DNA of 64,000 nucleotides from Ignatzschineria rhizosphaerae (GCF_022655595.1 NZ_CP093379.1:2926010-2990009), one strand, 5' to 3'; positions 51,137-60,039 are shown, counted from the stretch's first letter. A program made the numbers and translations. The notes: generated from the sequence alone by a model not told the origin.

Positions 51137-54100
51137 TTATTGAGAATCTTGGGTAATAATCTTTGTTTTACTAAAGCCACCTTTAGTTTTTGTGACTTCA
51201 ATTCTTGCCGGTAATGTCTGCTTGAGTTCTTCAACATGGGAGATCACGCCGATCATTTTGCCAGAGTTTTGTAGATCAATAAGAACATCTAAAGCCTGAA
51301 GTAAAGATTCTTCATCTAGAGAGCCAAAGCCTTCATCAATAAAGAGTGTATCAATAGAGATTCCTCCTTGGTGTGATTGAATAGTATCTGCCATTCCAAG
51401 AGAAAGGCTGAGCGAGGCTTTAAATTTCTCTCCACCGGAGAGGGTTTTGACATCACGAGCCTCCCCCGTATAAGCATCATAAATATCGAGATCAAGCCCA
51501 CTTTGTTTGCCATGAGAAGCAAGATTTTCTGAGCGGATAAACTCAAATTGACCATTTGTCATCTGTTGCAAACGAAGGTTTGCCGCATCAATCACTTGTT
51601 CAAAGTACGCAATGAGGATAAAACGTTCAAAGGAGAGCTTTTGTGGATTATCGCCTCGCAAAAGATCATGGACTTCAATAATTTTTTGCAGGTATGAGCG
51701 CTCTTTTTCCAATGATTTTGCATTTTCTTGGATTTTTTCAGTAGCTTGTTTAATAGTTTTAAGTGCATGCTTTGCAGAAATTGCGCTTTCATTAAGTACT
51801 TGTAAGGCGGTTTCTTCTTCTTGAAGCGTTGCTTTAAGCTTAGAAAGATCAGTCGTGGTTTGATCTTTAAGCTGTGCTTCTAAGATAATTATTTGTTGTT
51901 TGAGAACTTCAATTTGTTGGTCATAATGTTGGATTGTTTCTCTAAGCATACGCATTTCAGATGGCATTAATCTTGCTGCAATAAAGGCTGATTTATCGGC
52001 AGTGATGTCGCCATGATCATCTTTTGTGATAAATCCTGCCTCAATTAATGCTAAATCGAGCATTTTTCGAGCTTCAATGCCGGCATTAACGAGATTATCA
52101 ACGGCTGATTTTTCATGCGCAACTTGATTTGTTAATACCGCAAGTTTTTGATCATTTTCCGTTTTAGCAAGTAGCGCTGCGTCTAGTGCGCTATTAAGTA
52201 GAGATAGGGCTTTTTTTTGCTGATCTAAGTTTTGTTGAAAGACCGCGACATCTTGTAGCGCCTTAGGAATCATTGCCGTAATCGCGGCGATCTCAGCATT
52301 TTTAGTAGTGAGCGTGGTTTCTAGTTGGCGTTGAGCTTCTTGCGTTTTCTCAAACTTTTCTCGTAGCGCTGTGAGTTCTGTTTCCACAACTTTTAGCTGC
52401 ATACGTTGTTTAATAGCCATTTGATGACTTTTGTTGGAACTCTCTTTTGCTTCGTTAACTTGAGTTATTAATGCATTAAGTTCGATTAAATCGGTATTTT
52501 CAAGGATTTTCGGGAACTGAAAAGACGCTAATAAATCAGCCTCTTCACTTTGGTAAAAGTGCTGAATCTCTTGATACTTATCGGCGTTTTGCTGCTGAGA
52601 TTTAAGGAGCTCTTTAGAGAGCTGTTTTACTTGTAATTGCGATTGCTGATATTGTGTATTGGCTGCAATCATTGTTGTTTGTGCTTGTGTTAATGCTTGT
52701 TGGTCTGATTCATTATCTGCCGGATGGGGTAATGCGTTAAATTTGCCATCAATAGCGGGATGTTCGCAGCTCCCGCAAACAGGGCAAGGATCTCCAGATT
52801 GTAGTGATTGGGCTAACAGTTGGGCTTGATTTGTCAGCCAATTTTGAGAAATGAGATCAAATTGCTGTTGTGCTGTTTCTGCTAATTTTTGATCATTAAT
52901 AAGCGCTTCTTGTGCTTGTATTAAAGCTACTTGTTTTTCATCCTGGGCTATTAAAATAGTTTTTAATTCTGATAGCTTTTGTAAGTAGTTTGTGAGCTGA
53001 AATGCTGGCATTGCTGCTTTTTCTGTTGTTTCAAGCGTAATAGTCTGGGCAGCTCTATTGTTAGCTTGGGTATCAATATCCCCTTTTTGTACGGCAAGTT
53101 GTTTGCTTAAATCTTCATAGCTTGTAGTAAAATTTTGATGTTCAGTTTGAAGTTTTGCCAAGGCTGCTACTCGTGGCTGATTGCTCTCTAGCATGATAAT
53201 TTCTTTAGAGAGTGCTGATCTTTGATGCTCTTTAGCGATCTCTAACGCATGTTGTTTGCTCGCCTCTGCTGCTATTTGCGTTATTTGGGCTAACTCAGCT
53301 TCACTTGTTTTAAGCTTTGTCATTGCAATTTTTGCATCTGCTCTCAAACGAGTGAGGGTTTCAAAGGGCTGTGCTATAGGCTCTGCTTGCTCGGCAAGCT
53401 CAAGACTTTTTCGCGCTTTTTGAATGACCGCTTCTTGTGCTTGCGCTTTTTGTAGTGCTTGCTGGGTAGCTTCTAACTGGGTAAAGGCTTGATTGATCGA
53501 TTCAGCTTTTGCAATAGTTGTTTGAAGATCTTGAATTGTGTGTTTTTTGAGAGTGATGTTATCAGCCATTTTTTGAAGATTTTCTTCATAATAAGTCGCT
53601 TCAATGGCTAAACCGCTTAAAGCTTGATGCGGATTGATGACAGGGATTTCTTTTTTGAGAAGTCCGTTTTCATCTTTCTGATAAGAGAAGAGTAAGGAAT
53701 CTCGAGCCGGCAGTTGTGTGAAAAGGGATTGTAAGAGTTGTGATTGAGCGCCGCTTAGACGAATAACACGATCATTTTGTGCATCTCGTTTCATTTTAAG
53801 ATTTGTAATGAGCGTTTGATATTTCTCAGTATTAAAAACGGTACGTAAAATGGCTTCTTTCTCATTCGTGCTTGAGGTGAGAAATCGTTGATACTCTCCT
53901 TGAGGCAGCATCACAAGTTGATTGAACTGCGCTTTATTTAATCCGATAAGCTCTAAAATTTTACGATCAACTTCTGAGGTAATATGCCGATCAACGGCAC
54001 TCACTTCCGCAAATAGATCATTACTCTCTAAATCAATCTCATAAAGTTCAGCTTTTCCTGGGGTTTGGCTCTTATTGCCGGACTTGGTATAAGGAAGCTG

Positions 54101-54385
54101 ACGAAAGACTCTGTAAGCTTTTCCGCGAAGGGAAAAGAGGAGTTCTGCTGATGTGGGTAATTCATCTGGCGCAAAATCGCTACGAAGGGAAGTTGCTTCT
54201 TTACGATCTTCACCACTAGCGCCGCCAAATAGGGCATAAGAGATTCCATCAAAAATAGAAGTTTTCCCAGCACCGGTATTGCCGGAGATAACAAAAAGAT
54301 CATACGGTTTGAGTGCTTCAAAATCGATGATTTCAGTTTCATGATAAGGACCAAAAGCAGTGAGCGTAAGTTTAAGCGGGCGCAT
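51137..54385 (-). CDS. sbcC: Exonuclease subunit SbcC (Rad50-like)
   Basis: 1082 residues. SMC-like ATPase that with SbcD cuts DNA hairpins and protein-blocked ends. Walker A Ser-Gly-Asn-Thr-Gly-Ala-Gly-Lys-Thr-Ser (~34-43), long Gln/Ala/Leu-rich coiled coils (~190-520 and ~560-870), a zinc hook Asp-Pro-Cys-Pro-Val-Cys-Gly (~533-539), the ABC signature Leu-Ser-Gly-Gly-Glu-Lys-Phe-Lys-Ala (~978), and Walker B Leu-Phe-Ile-Asp-Glu-Gly-Phe-Gly-Ser-Leu-Asp (~1016). The start is nine bases after the sbcD stop, so sbcDC is an operon. Confidence 0.97.
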   Translation of the reverse strand: MRPLKLTLTAFGPYHETEIIDFEALKPYDLFVISGNTGAGKTSIFDGISYALFGGASGEDRKEATSLRSDFAPDELPTSAELLFSLRGKAYRVFRQLPYTKSGNKSQTPGKAELYEIDLESNDLFAEVSAVDRHITSEVDRKILELIGLNKAQFNQLVMLPQGEYQRFLTSSTNEKEAILRTVFNTEKYQTLITNLKMKRDAQNDRVIRLSGAQSQLLQSLFTQLPARDSLLFSYQKDENGLLKKEIPVINPHQALSGLAIEATYYEENLQKMADNITLKKHTIQDLQTTIAKAESINQAFTQLEATQQALQKAQAQEAVIQKARKSLELAEQAEPIAQPFETLTRLRADAKIAMTKLKTSEAELAQITQIAAEASKQHALEIAKEHQRSALSKEIIMLESNQPRVAALAKLQTEHQNFTTSYEDLSKQLAVQKGDIDTQANNRAAQTITLETTEKAAMPAFQLTNYLQKLSELKTILIAQDEKQVALIQAQEALINDQKLAETAQQQFDLISQNWLTNQAQLLAQSLQSGDPCPVCGSCEHPAIDGKFNALPHPADNESDQQALTQAQTTMIAANTQYQQSQLQVKQLSKELLKSQQQNADKYQEIQHFYQSEEADLLASFQFPKILENTDLIELNALITQVNEAKESSNKSHQMAIKQRMQLKVVETELTALREKFEKTQEAQRQLETTLTTKNAEIAAITAMIPKALQDVAVFQQNLDQQKKALSLLNSALDAALLAKTENDQKLAVLTNQVAHEKSAVDNLVNAGIEARKMLDLALIEAGFITKDDHGDITADKSAFIAARLMPSEMRMLRETIQHYDQQIEVLKQQIIILEAQLKDQTTTDLSKLKATLQEEETALQVLNESAISAKHALKTIKQATEKIQENAKSLEKERSYLQKIIEVHDLLRGDNPQKLSFERFILIAYFEQVIDAANLRLQQMTNGQFEFIRSENLASHGKQSGLDLDIYDAYTGEARDVKTLSGGEKFKASLSLSLGMADTIQSHQGGISIDTLFIDEGFGSLDEESLLQALDVLIDLQNSGKMIGVISHVEELKQTLPARIEVTKTKGGFSKTKIITQDSQ

Positions 54386-54394
54386 GTTATTCTC

Positions 54395-55576
54395 CTATTT
54401 TTGGTCTTTTATAAGGATGTTACTGGTCGTATCTTGCTCAAGCTCGGCAAGGGATTTGCTAAAGATTGCTAAAGTTTCAGGGCTAGCTTCACGCTCAATA
54501 AGCGTCTGATAAAAACCTTGAAATAAAGAGAGATCATCGTGAGTTTGAATCTCCTTAAGCTTTGTTTGATCTTCTTCTCGTGATCTTGATTTTTGTAAGT
54601 CGCGCCGAACATGCATGGCATTGGGGAAAACGGTGCGAATTTGTTCCATCGGTTGAAGTACAGGAGTTTCATCAAGTAAGGTGACAAAGATATAATCTTG
54701 GCTTTCCGGCATTGTTAGCATCTCTTTAAGTGTCCCTCTGACTTCCCGTAAATCCCGTTTAGGGGTAAAGACAATCTTCTCGATCTCAATAGGGTCCCCT
54801 TTTGCCGGCAAATGCAGTTGTAAAATTCCTTTTTCGTGATGCGCCTCTGAGAGGGAGTATTTAAGTAAAGAGCCTGAATAGCGAATGGTTTCATTCTTAA
54901 TTTTATGGGCTTGATGAAGGTGCCCAAGCGCGACATAGTCAAAGTCTTTAAAGTAATCGGCTGAGATATACTCAGAGCCGCCAATAGCAAGTGGTCTTTC
55001 AGATTCTGAGGTGAGTTTTTCCGGCGTTGAAGAGTGAATGACAAATGCATGTAAAATAAGGATGTTTCGAGCATTAGGATCAAGCTTTGGGGTTAAATGC
55101 TTCATGAGCGCTTTAAAGGCCGCATCATGGCTTGTGATGCTCGGGTTTTGATAGAGCGCTCTAATTTCAGCAGGTTCTACATAAGGAATTGGGTAGCAGT
55201 GGATTTCACCATATTCATCGTTAAATATAATCGGCGTAAAGTTTGGATCTATTGTTGTGATGAGGTGGCAGTTTTTATCTTGTAAGAAGGTGCTTCCAAA
55301 CATCAGGCGCTTGGGGCTATCGTGATTACCGCTAATAGCGATAATCGGAATATGAAGTTTTAAAGCAACACGGTTGAGAAAATGATTTAAAAGCTCAACA
55401 GCTTCCACTGGCGGAATTGCACGATCATAAATATCGCCGGCAATAATGATCAGGTCAGGTTTTTCAGCTTCGATATACTCAATTAAAAGGTCAAGCAGAT
55501 AGGCTTGATCCTCAGTCATATAAATACCGTGAATGAGTTTTCCTAAATGCCAATCAGCTGTGTGAAGAATTTTCAT
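54395..55576 (-). CDS. sbcD: Exonuclease subunit SbcD (Mre11-like)
   Basis: 393 residues. Calcineurin-type nuclease: Ile-Leu-His-Thr-Ala-Asp-Trp-His-Leu-Gly (3-12), Ile-Ile-Ala-Gly-Asp-Ile-Tyr-Asp (~46), Ile-Ser-Gly-Asn-His-Asp-Ser (~82), and later Leu-His-Ala-Phe and Ala-Leu-Gly-His-Leu-His (~220) supply the two-metal site. A start at the second ATG (55576) places TTAGGGA eight bases upstream; the ATG six bases earlier would sit too close to it. Operon with sbcC. Confidence 0.97.
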   Translation of the reverse strand: MKILHTADWHLGKLIHGIYMTEDQAYLLDLLIEYIEAEKPDLIIIAGDIYDRAIPPVEAVELLNHFLNRVALKLHIPIIAISGNHDSPKRLMFGSTFLQDKNCHLITTIDPNFTPIIFNDEYGEIHCYPIPYVEPAEIRALYQNPSITSHDAAFKALMKHLTPKLDPNARNILILHAFVIHSSTPEKLTSESERPLAIGGSEYISADYFKDFDYVALGHLHQAHKIKNETIRYSGSLLKYSLSEAHHEKGILQLHLPAKGDPIEIEKIVFTPKRDLREVRGTLKEMLTMPESQDYIFVTLLDETPVLQPMEQIRTVFPNAMHVRRDLQKSRSREEDQTKLKEIQTHDDLSLFQGFYQTLIEREASPETLAIFSKSLAELEQDTTSNILIKDQK

Positions 55577-55582
55577 CGTCAT

Positions 55583-55883
55583 AATCCCTAAGTTCTATGA
55601 ATCGCCATTTTATCATGGGATTTATATTACAGCGTTTGTCTTAGGAAGAGCGTATTTGTATGGGAAATTCTTAATTTAAGAGTGATTTCTAAAAATATCT
55701 TTTAAAAGTTAGCGCGATTTTTGTGACATTTGAATCCCCACACTATTTTACACTCCATAAATCTTGGCAAGATCTTCTTTCTACCTTAAGAATAAAATCC
55801 TAAGAAACTGTCAATATGATAAAATAATAGTCAGTAGCAAATTGGGAAATTAATCGTTAAACATGGAATACAAGGAGTTTGTC
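55583..55883. other. Divergent intergenic region, sbcD to the membrane protein gene
   Basis: About 300 AT-rich bases holding both promoters. The stretch TGATAAAATAATAG near 55817 looks like a -10 region for the plus-strand gene. No repeat copy or RNA gene recognised. Confidence 0.4.
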
Positions 55884-56429
55884 ATGACAATCCCAGCAAA
55901 TCAAAGATATCAAGAGAATCAGCGTGGACGAATTACCTTAACATTTTTCTATCTATTTGGGCTTTTTACGTTAATTACCTTTGCCATTGCTTATACCGTT
56001 TTAAATATTATGGTGGCAGATCGCATTCAAGACGCGATTCAGCTCAGTCGTATTGTGCCATTTTCTATCATTACTTTCTCAGCAGTTCTCCCTTTAGGCT
56101 TAATTCTCGGGTTTTGGATGAGTGGATATGGGAATAAACCTTTAGATGGTACTTTTAGATTAGCCGCTGCTAGAAGAGGATTTATTTTAACATTTCTCTA
56201 CTTACTGATTTTATTAGGCTTTGTATTAATGATTGATGAGCCTATTGCGAATATGTTGGGGTTAAAAGCGTTTAATTATAAGTTATTAATTGCCGCGCCA
56301 ATTGGCGCTGTATTGGGTGCGATTTATGCGTATATCTGCGCCATCATTACCGCTAAGTTTTCTAAAGTGGCTAAAAATTATGATGAACATCATCCAGAGG
56401 GGCGCGTGGAAGATCCCAGTCAGTTCTAG
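55884..56429 (+). CDS. Four-helix inner membrane protein of unknown function
   Basis: 181 residues; not a family I recognise. Four clear hydrophobic helices (roughly 18-42, 58-83, 101-121, 136-160) with a hydrophilic N-terminus and a charged C-terminal tail ending Gly-Arg-Val-Glu-Asp-Pro-Ser-Gln-Phe. Short Gly-Phe-Trp-Met-Ser-Gly-Tyr-Gly follows helix 2. The ATG at 55884 has AAGGAG seven bases upstream; an ATG 21 bases earlier includes that site in coding sequence. Single gene with its own strong terminator. Confidence 0.75.
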   Translation: MTIPANQRYQENQRGRITLTFFYLFGLFTLITFAIAYTVLNIMVADRIQDAIQLSRIVPFSIITFSAVLPLGLILGFWMSGYGNKPLDGTFRLAAARRGFILTFLYLLILLGFVLMIDEPIANMLGLKAFNYKLLIAAPIGAVLGAIYAYICAIITAKFSKVAKNYDEHHPEGRVEDPSQF

Positions 56430-56501
56430 GAGTCATCAAGGTTAAATGTATCGATTAAACAAAAGGGTTTAATCGTGTCAGATGCTGATAAGAGTTTGAT
56501 T

Positions 56502-56538
56502 AAAACGCCGGTAACTTTTAAAGTGCCGGCGTTTTTTT
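56502..56538 (+). terminator. Intrinsic terminator after the four-helix membrane protein
   Basis: AAAACGCCGG (56502-56511) and CCGGCGTTTT (56526-56535), 14-base loop, then TTT. Confidence 0.9.
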
Positions 56539-56595
56539 ATCCAATCATTAAAGTGAATCATAGCTTGATTCACGCAATAATAGAGTAATCGGTTA

Positions 56596-56846
56596 TATAG
56601 TAGATTCGGCTCAAGAAACATTATTTTAAAAGTATTAAGAGCACAAAGTGTGTATTAAATTAGCTTGCATGCTGCCGGATAGAACTATTTTTGTGCTTCT
56701 CATAATCGATGCGCCGGCAATTTGATTCAGCCACTTTTAAACCGATTTCACTATAAGAAGCGCAAAAGATTTACTACTCAGTATTGTACAAGCTGGTTTG
56801 ATTCATGCGCTATAGTTTTACTTTTCAAACAGTGCGAATCGACTAT
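56596..56846 (+). repeat. MITE-like dispersed element, copy 7, with inverted half-copy attached
   Basis: 56596-56755 is a good 160-bp copy: TATAGTAGATTCGGCTCAAG start, core CATGCTGCCGGATAGAAC, GTGCTTCTCATAATCGATG and CGCCGGCAATTTGATTCAG, CACTTTTAAACCGATTTCA end. From 56752 an inverted partial copy follows (TATAAGAAGCGCAAAAG, CAAGCTGGTTTGATTCATG) and ends GCGAATCGACTATA at 56846. It fills most of the 466-base gap. Confidence 0.85.
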
Positions 56847-56895
56847 AAAAAGCGGTTTAGAGAAGTAGTTTAAAGCAGTCATAAGAGAAGAGATC

Positions 56896-57399
56896 ATGAA
56901 AAAAATTGAGCGTAATATATTTTTACAACCTATAAGTGAGCAAGGAGAGATTACTTTAAAGCGATTAGAAAGCGCAGAAGATATCCTTTTAGCGGCAACG
57001 TTGTTAAGTTCTTGTTTAGCAGAAAGTAACGTATTAGCAGGTAAAGCGCTTTACCTGCAAACAGAAAAAGAGATTGAGAGCTTCTTAACAGATATTAGCG
57101 AGTTATATGGTGTTTTTGAAATGGAAACATCAAAGCTGATAGGCATATTAGCCGTTGAAGAAGATTCTATCGAAAGAATTGCCGTTGCTAAAGCGTATCA
57201 AAGAAAAGGAATTGGGCAGGCATTAATGCAATTTGCACATGAAAAGTTAGGGGCAAATTATGCCGATGTTTATATTGATAATCTACCAGCGTTACATTTT
57301 TTTGAAAGCTGTGGGTTATCGATGTTTGATGAAACAACGCCCGAACCTGGAGATTTGATGGCTGAAGATCCTTATAAGATCATTCATTTGATGTATTAA
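56896..57399 (+). CDS. GNAT family N-acetyltransferase
   Basis: 167 residues. Acetyl-CoA binding motif A is clear: Ile-Glu-Arg-Ile-Ala-Val-Ala-Lys-Ala-Tyr-Gln-Arg-Lys-Gly-Ile-Gly-Gln-Ala-Leu (~95-113), followed by Ala-Leu-His-Phe-Phe-Glu-Ser-Cys-Gly-Leu near 135. The N-terminal ~25 residues are an unusual extension. GAGAAGAGATC ribosome region. Acceptor substrate unknown. Converges on the marR gene across an inverted repeat. Confidence 0.85.
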   Translation: MKKIERNIFLQPISEQGEITLKRLESAEDILLAATLLSSCLAESNVLAGKALYLQTEKEIESFLTDISELYGVFEMETSKLIGILAVEEDSIERIAVAKAYQRKGIGQALMQFAHEKLGANYADVYIDNLPALHFFESCGLSMFDETTPEPGDLMAEDPYKIIHLMY

Positions 57400-57427
57400 T
57401 TGATGATTTTTAAGGATGATCAAGAAT

Positions 57428-57460
57428 CGTTAAGAGCCGTTTATCACGATACTCTTAACG
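57428..57460. repeat. Inverted repeat between convergent GNAT and marR genes
   Basis: CGTTAAGAG (57428-57436) and CTCTTAACG (57452-57460), 15-base loop. There is no U run; it may be a weak bidirectional terminator. Confidence 0.45.
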
Positions 57461-57498
57461 AGATGCTTCATGGCTAGTGACTTTAATGATTCTGCTTT

Positions 57499-58026
57499 TT
57501 AGTTTTCTAGAGTACGAAGCATTTTTTTTAAAAGTAATGTGAGCGTCGTTTGCTCATCAGTCGATAGTTTTGCTACAAGCTCATTTTCTAAGGTGAGATG
57601 GCTCGGCGCAACGATGTCGATCAGTGTTTTTCCTGTTTCTGTTAATTGAACAATCACGCCTCGGCGGTCATTGGGATCAGGAAGCCTTGTGATAAGTTCT
57701 CGAGCTTCAAGCCGTGTCATACGATTAGAGAGGCCGCCTGAAGAAACTAAAATCAATTCTTGAATTCTTCTAGGCGTTAGACCTTCCTCCATTTCTCGGC
57801 GCAATACCGCAAGAAGATCAAAATCACCGGTATTGAGATCATAGCGTGAGAGGTTTTCTTCTACACGCTGCTGAATAAAAGCATTCATTCTTACCATTCG
57901 GCCGATAATTTCTGTGCCTATATAAGAATTCTCAGAAATGGTAGTTGCTTGCCATTTTTGGATGATATCGTCAATAAGATCTTTTTCAGACGAGTCTTGA
58001 CGAGGTTGTGGGCTGTTTTTCTGCAT
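57499..58026 (-). CDS. MarR-family regulator, urate/PecS-like type
   Basis: 175 residues, about 30 longer at the N-terminus than plain MarR. Winged helix: Thr-Pro-Arg-Arg-Ile-Gln-Glu-Leu-Ile-Leu-Val-Ser-Ser-Gly-Gly-Leu-Ser-Asn-Arg (~84-102) and Asp-Pro-Asn-Asp-Arg-Arg-Gly (~116) in the wing. The N-terminal helix carries a Trp (Ile-Gln-Lys-Trp-Gln) and the dimer/ligand helix reads Gly-Asp-Phe-Asp-Leu-Leu-Ala-Val-Leu-Arg-Arg, giving an Asp-to-Arg spacing of seven as in HucR/UrtR urate sensors. It is transcribed away from guaD and probably represses it until a purine product accumulates. The ligand is inferred. Confidence 0.85.
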   Translation of the reverse strand: MQKNSPQPRQDSSEKDLIDDIIQKWQATTISENSYIGTEIIGRMVRMNAFIQQRVEENLSRYDLNTGDFDLLAVLRREMEEGLTPRRIQELILVSSGGLSNRMTRLEARELITRLPDPNDRRGVIVQLTETGKTLIDIVAPSHLTLENELVAKLSTDEQTTLTLLLKKMLRTLEN

Positions 58027-58333
58027 AAGTCCGATCTTTGGAATTTGGTTATTATTGTATGACTGACTTTACGCAGTTTCTTAAAAAGTTTCAATATGTC
58101 AGATGATGGAATGTGGCTAAGGCTTTGAATAGAAGCTTGGAGTATCGCGATGGGGCTTTTTTTTCTGTTTGAGAAAAGGAAGAAAAGCTGTGCTTTCTAG
58201 AAAATCATGATATCTTTATAAAAAGAATCTTCTAGTAAAGATAAATAAATATATTCTTAAAAAACGTTAATTTGTCGGCATTTAAAATCGGCTATTTAAC
58301 GGCAAGAGCAGAAAAATATAGAGGTCATCATCA
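58027..58333. promoter_or_regulatory. marR-guaD divergent control region
   Basis: 307 AT-rich bases. ATCTTTA (58212-58218) and TAAAGAT (58237-58243) form an inverted repeat that could be an operator, although the 18-base spacing is wide for MarR. Promoters in both directions must lie here. No RNA gene seen. Confidence 0.4.
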
Positions 58334-59653
58334 ATGTCAGTCATAGTAAATCATCCTAAAACCGCGATTCGCGGGGCGCTGTTAACGTTTAAGAAAGATC
58401 CGTTTTTTCATCCGATGGCGGAGTGTTTCTGGTATGAGTCAGATGCCATTATTGTGATGGAGAATGGGAAAATTAGTGTTGTTGGAAAAGCGGATGATAT
58501 TTTGCCAACTCTTGGCGATATTTCTGTAAAACATTATCGAGATAGCCTGATGATGCCGGGATTCATTGATAGCCATGTCCATTATCCTCAAACGCAAATT
58601 ATTGGCGCCTATGGTGAGCAGTTGATCGATTGGCTCAATAACTATACCTTTATTGCAGAGCAAAACTTTAAAGATAGAGCGCACGCGGATGAAGTTGCAG
58701 AAGTTTTTTTAAGAGAGCAGCGCCGAAATGGTGTTACGGCATCGACCATTTTTTGTACGGTTTTCCCTGAATCCGTAGATGCCATTTTTGCAGAAGCCGA
58801 AAAGTATAATATGCGTATCATGGCCGGCAAAGTCTGTATGGATAGATATGCGCCAGAAGCGTTACTTGATACACCGCAAAAAGCGTATGATGAATCAAAA
58901 GCATTGATTGAAAAATGGCATAAAAGAGGGCGAGCAGAGTATGTGATTACCCCAAGATTTGCCCCAACATCAACGCATGAGCAGTTAGAGATGATCGGCA
59001 CTTTAGCCTCTGAGTTTCCAGATACGCTGATTCAATCCCATGTTTCAGAGAATATAAAAGAGATTGAATGGGTCAAAGAGCTGTTTCCAAAGGCGAAAGA
59101 TTATACCGATGTTTATGATCAATATGGACTATTAAGAGATCGTGCAATCTATGGCCATGGCGTGCATTTAACAGAGCGAGAATTTCATATCTTAAATGAG
59201 AGGGGCTCTGCTGTGGCGCATTGCCCAACATCTAACTTTTTTTTAGGTTCTGGCGCGTTTAATGTCCATCAAGCAAAAAGCGCTCATCGCCCCATAAAGG
59301 TAGGGCTTGCCACAGATTTAGGCGCTGGCACAAGTTTCTCTATTTTACAAACAATGAATGAAGCCTATAAAGCAGCACAATTGAATGGTGCGCCTTACTC
59401 ATCACTTCATACTTTCTATTTAGCGACAAAGGGCACAGCAGAAGCGCTATCATTAGAAGATAAGATTGGCGCATTAGAAGTTGGCATGGAGGCAGATTTA
59501 GTTGTACTTAATTTGAAATCAACGCCCATTATTGAATATCGAATGAGGTATGCACAAAGTTTAGAGGAAACGCTATTTATTCAGATGACGTTAGGAGATG
59601 ATCGGGCGATTGCGGCAACCTATATTGCCGGGAAAATGGTTTATGAAGGGTAA
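58334..59653 (+). CDS. guaD: Guanine deaminase
   Basis: 439 residues. Amidohydrolase that converts guanine to xanthine and ammonia. Metal site: Pro-Gly-Phe-Ile-Asp-Ser-His-Val-His (~75-83), with the family-specific Tyr-Pro-Gln-Thr after it; Ile-Gln-Ser-His-Val-Ser-Glu (~234) and Gly-His-Gly-Val-His-Leu (~273) supply later His residues. Ala-His-Cys-Pro-Thr-Ser-Asn-Phe-Phe-Leu-Gly-Ser-Gly (~297) and Gly-Leu-Ala-Thr-Asp-Leu-Gly-Ala-Gly (~324) are the guanine-deaminase signatures. It stands opposite a purine-type MarR gene. No xanthine dehydrogenase genes are in the window. Confidence 0.96.
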   Translation: MSVIVNHPKTAIRGALLTFKKDPFFHPMAECFWYESDAIIVMENGKISVVGKADDILPTLGDISVKHYRDSLMMPGFIDSHVHYPQTQIIGAYGEQLIDWLNNYTFIAEQNFKDRAHADEVAEVFLREQRRNGVTASTIFCTVFPESVDAIFAEAEKYNMRIMAGKVCMDRYAPEALLDTPQKAYDESKALIEKWHKRGRAEYVITPRFAPTSTHEQLEMIGTLASEFPDTLIQSHVSENIKEIEWVKELFPKAKDYTDVYDQYGLLRDRAIYGHGVHLTEREFHILNERGSAVAHCPTSNFFLGSGAFNVHQAKSAHRPIKVGLATDLGAGTSFSILQTMNEAYKAAQLNGAPYSSLHTFYLATKGTAEALSLEDKIGALEVGMEADLVVLNLKSTPIIEYRMRYAQSLEETLFIQMTLGDDRAIAATYIAGKMVYEG

Positions 59654-59718
59654 GATCAATTGAAAATTACCCTATCAGCAATGTTAGCCGCTTTAGATGA
59701 GCGGTAAACAAAATTAGA

Positions 59719-59752
59719 AAATGCCGGCAGATGTTTTATTGCCGGCATTTTT
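59719..59752 (+). terminator. Terminator made of paired TGCCGGCA motifs, after guaD
   Basis: AAATGCCGGCA (59719-59729) and TGCCGGCATTT (59740-59750) with a 10-base loop, then TT. Both arms contain the over-represented TGCCGGCA octamer. It also sits just past the convergent DksA-like gene. Confidence 0.85.
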
Positions 59753-59772
59753 AATATGAGTGGGATTGAATT

Positions 59773-60039
59773 TCACCTTAATTGGCTATCTTTACTGCCT
59801 CTTCGGTTATAACCACTAAATGCCTTCTGCTTCTTATCAAAAGCTTCTTGGCATTGAATGCAAAGTGTTACGCCGGGTACCGCTATTCTTCTTGCTTCAG
59901 GGATAAGCGCATCACATTCTTCGCAGTGGATAGCGCTCTCTCCTTGTTTGATTTGGCTTTTAATTCTTGCAATAGCATCATCAACGGTTGCATCAATCTG
60001 TTCTTGCTCAGCACCATCTTTTGCCCAACCACTTGCCAT
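59773..60039 (-). CDS. DksA/TraR-type C4 zinc-finger protein (YbiI-like)
   Basis: 88 residues. C4 zinc finger Cys-Glu-Glu-Cys (39-42) and Cys-Ile-Gln-Cys (60-63) after an acidic helical N-terminus; Ile-Pro-Glu-Ala-Arg-Arg between them matches YbiI-type short DksA homologues. These may bind in the RNA polymerase secondary channel, but the short N-terminal coiled coil makes this uncertain. Alone, convergent with guaD. GAGGTTTC before the ATG gives a ribosome site. Confidence 0.88.
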   Translation of the reverse strand: MASGWAKDGAEQEQIDATVDDAIARIKSQIKQGESAIHCEECDALIPEARRIAVPGVTLCIQCQEAFDKKQKAFSGYNRRGSKDSQLR

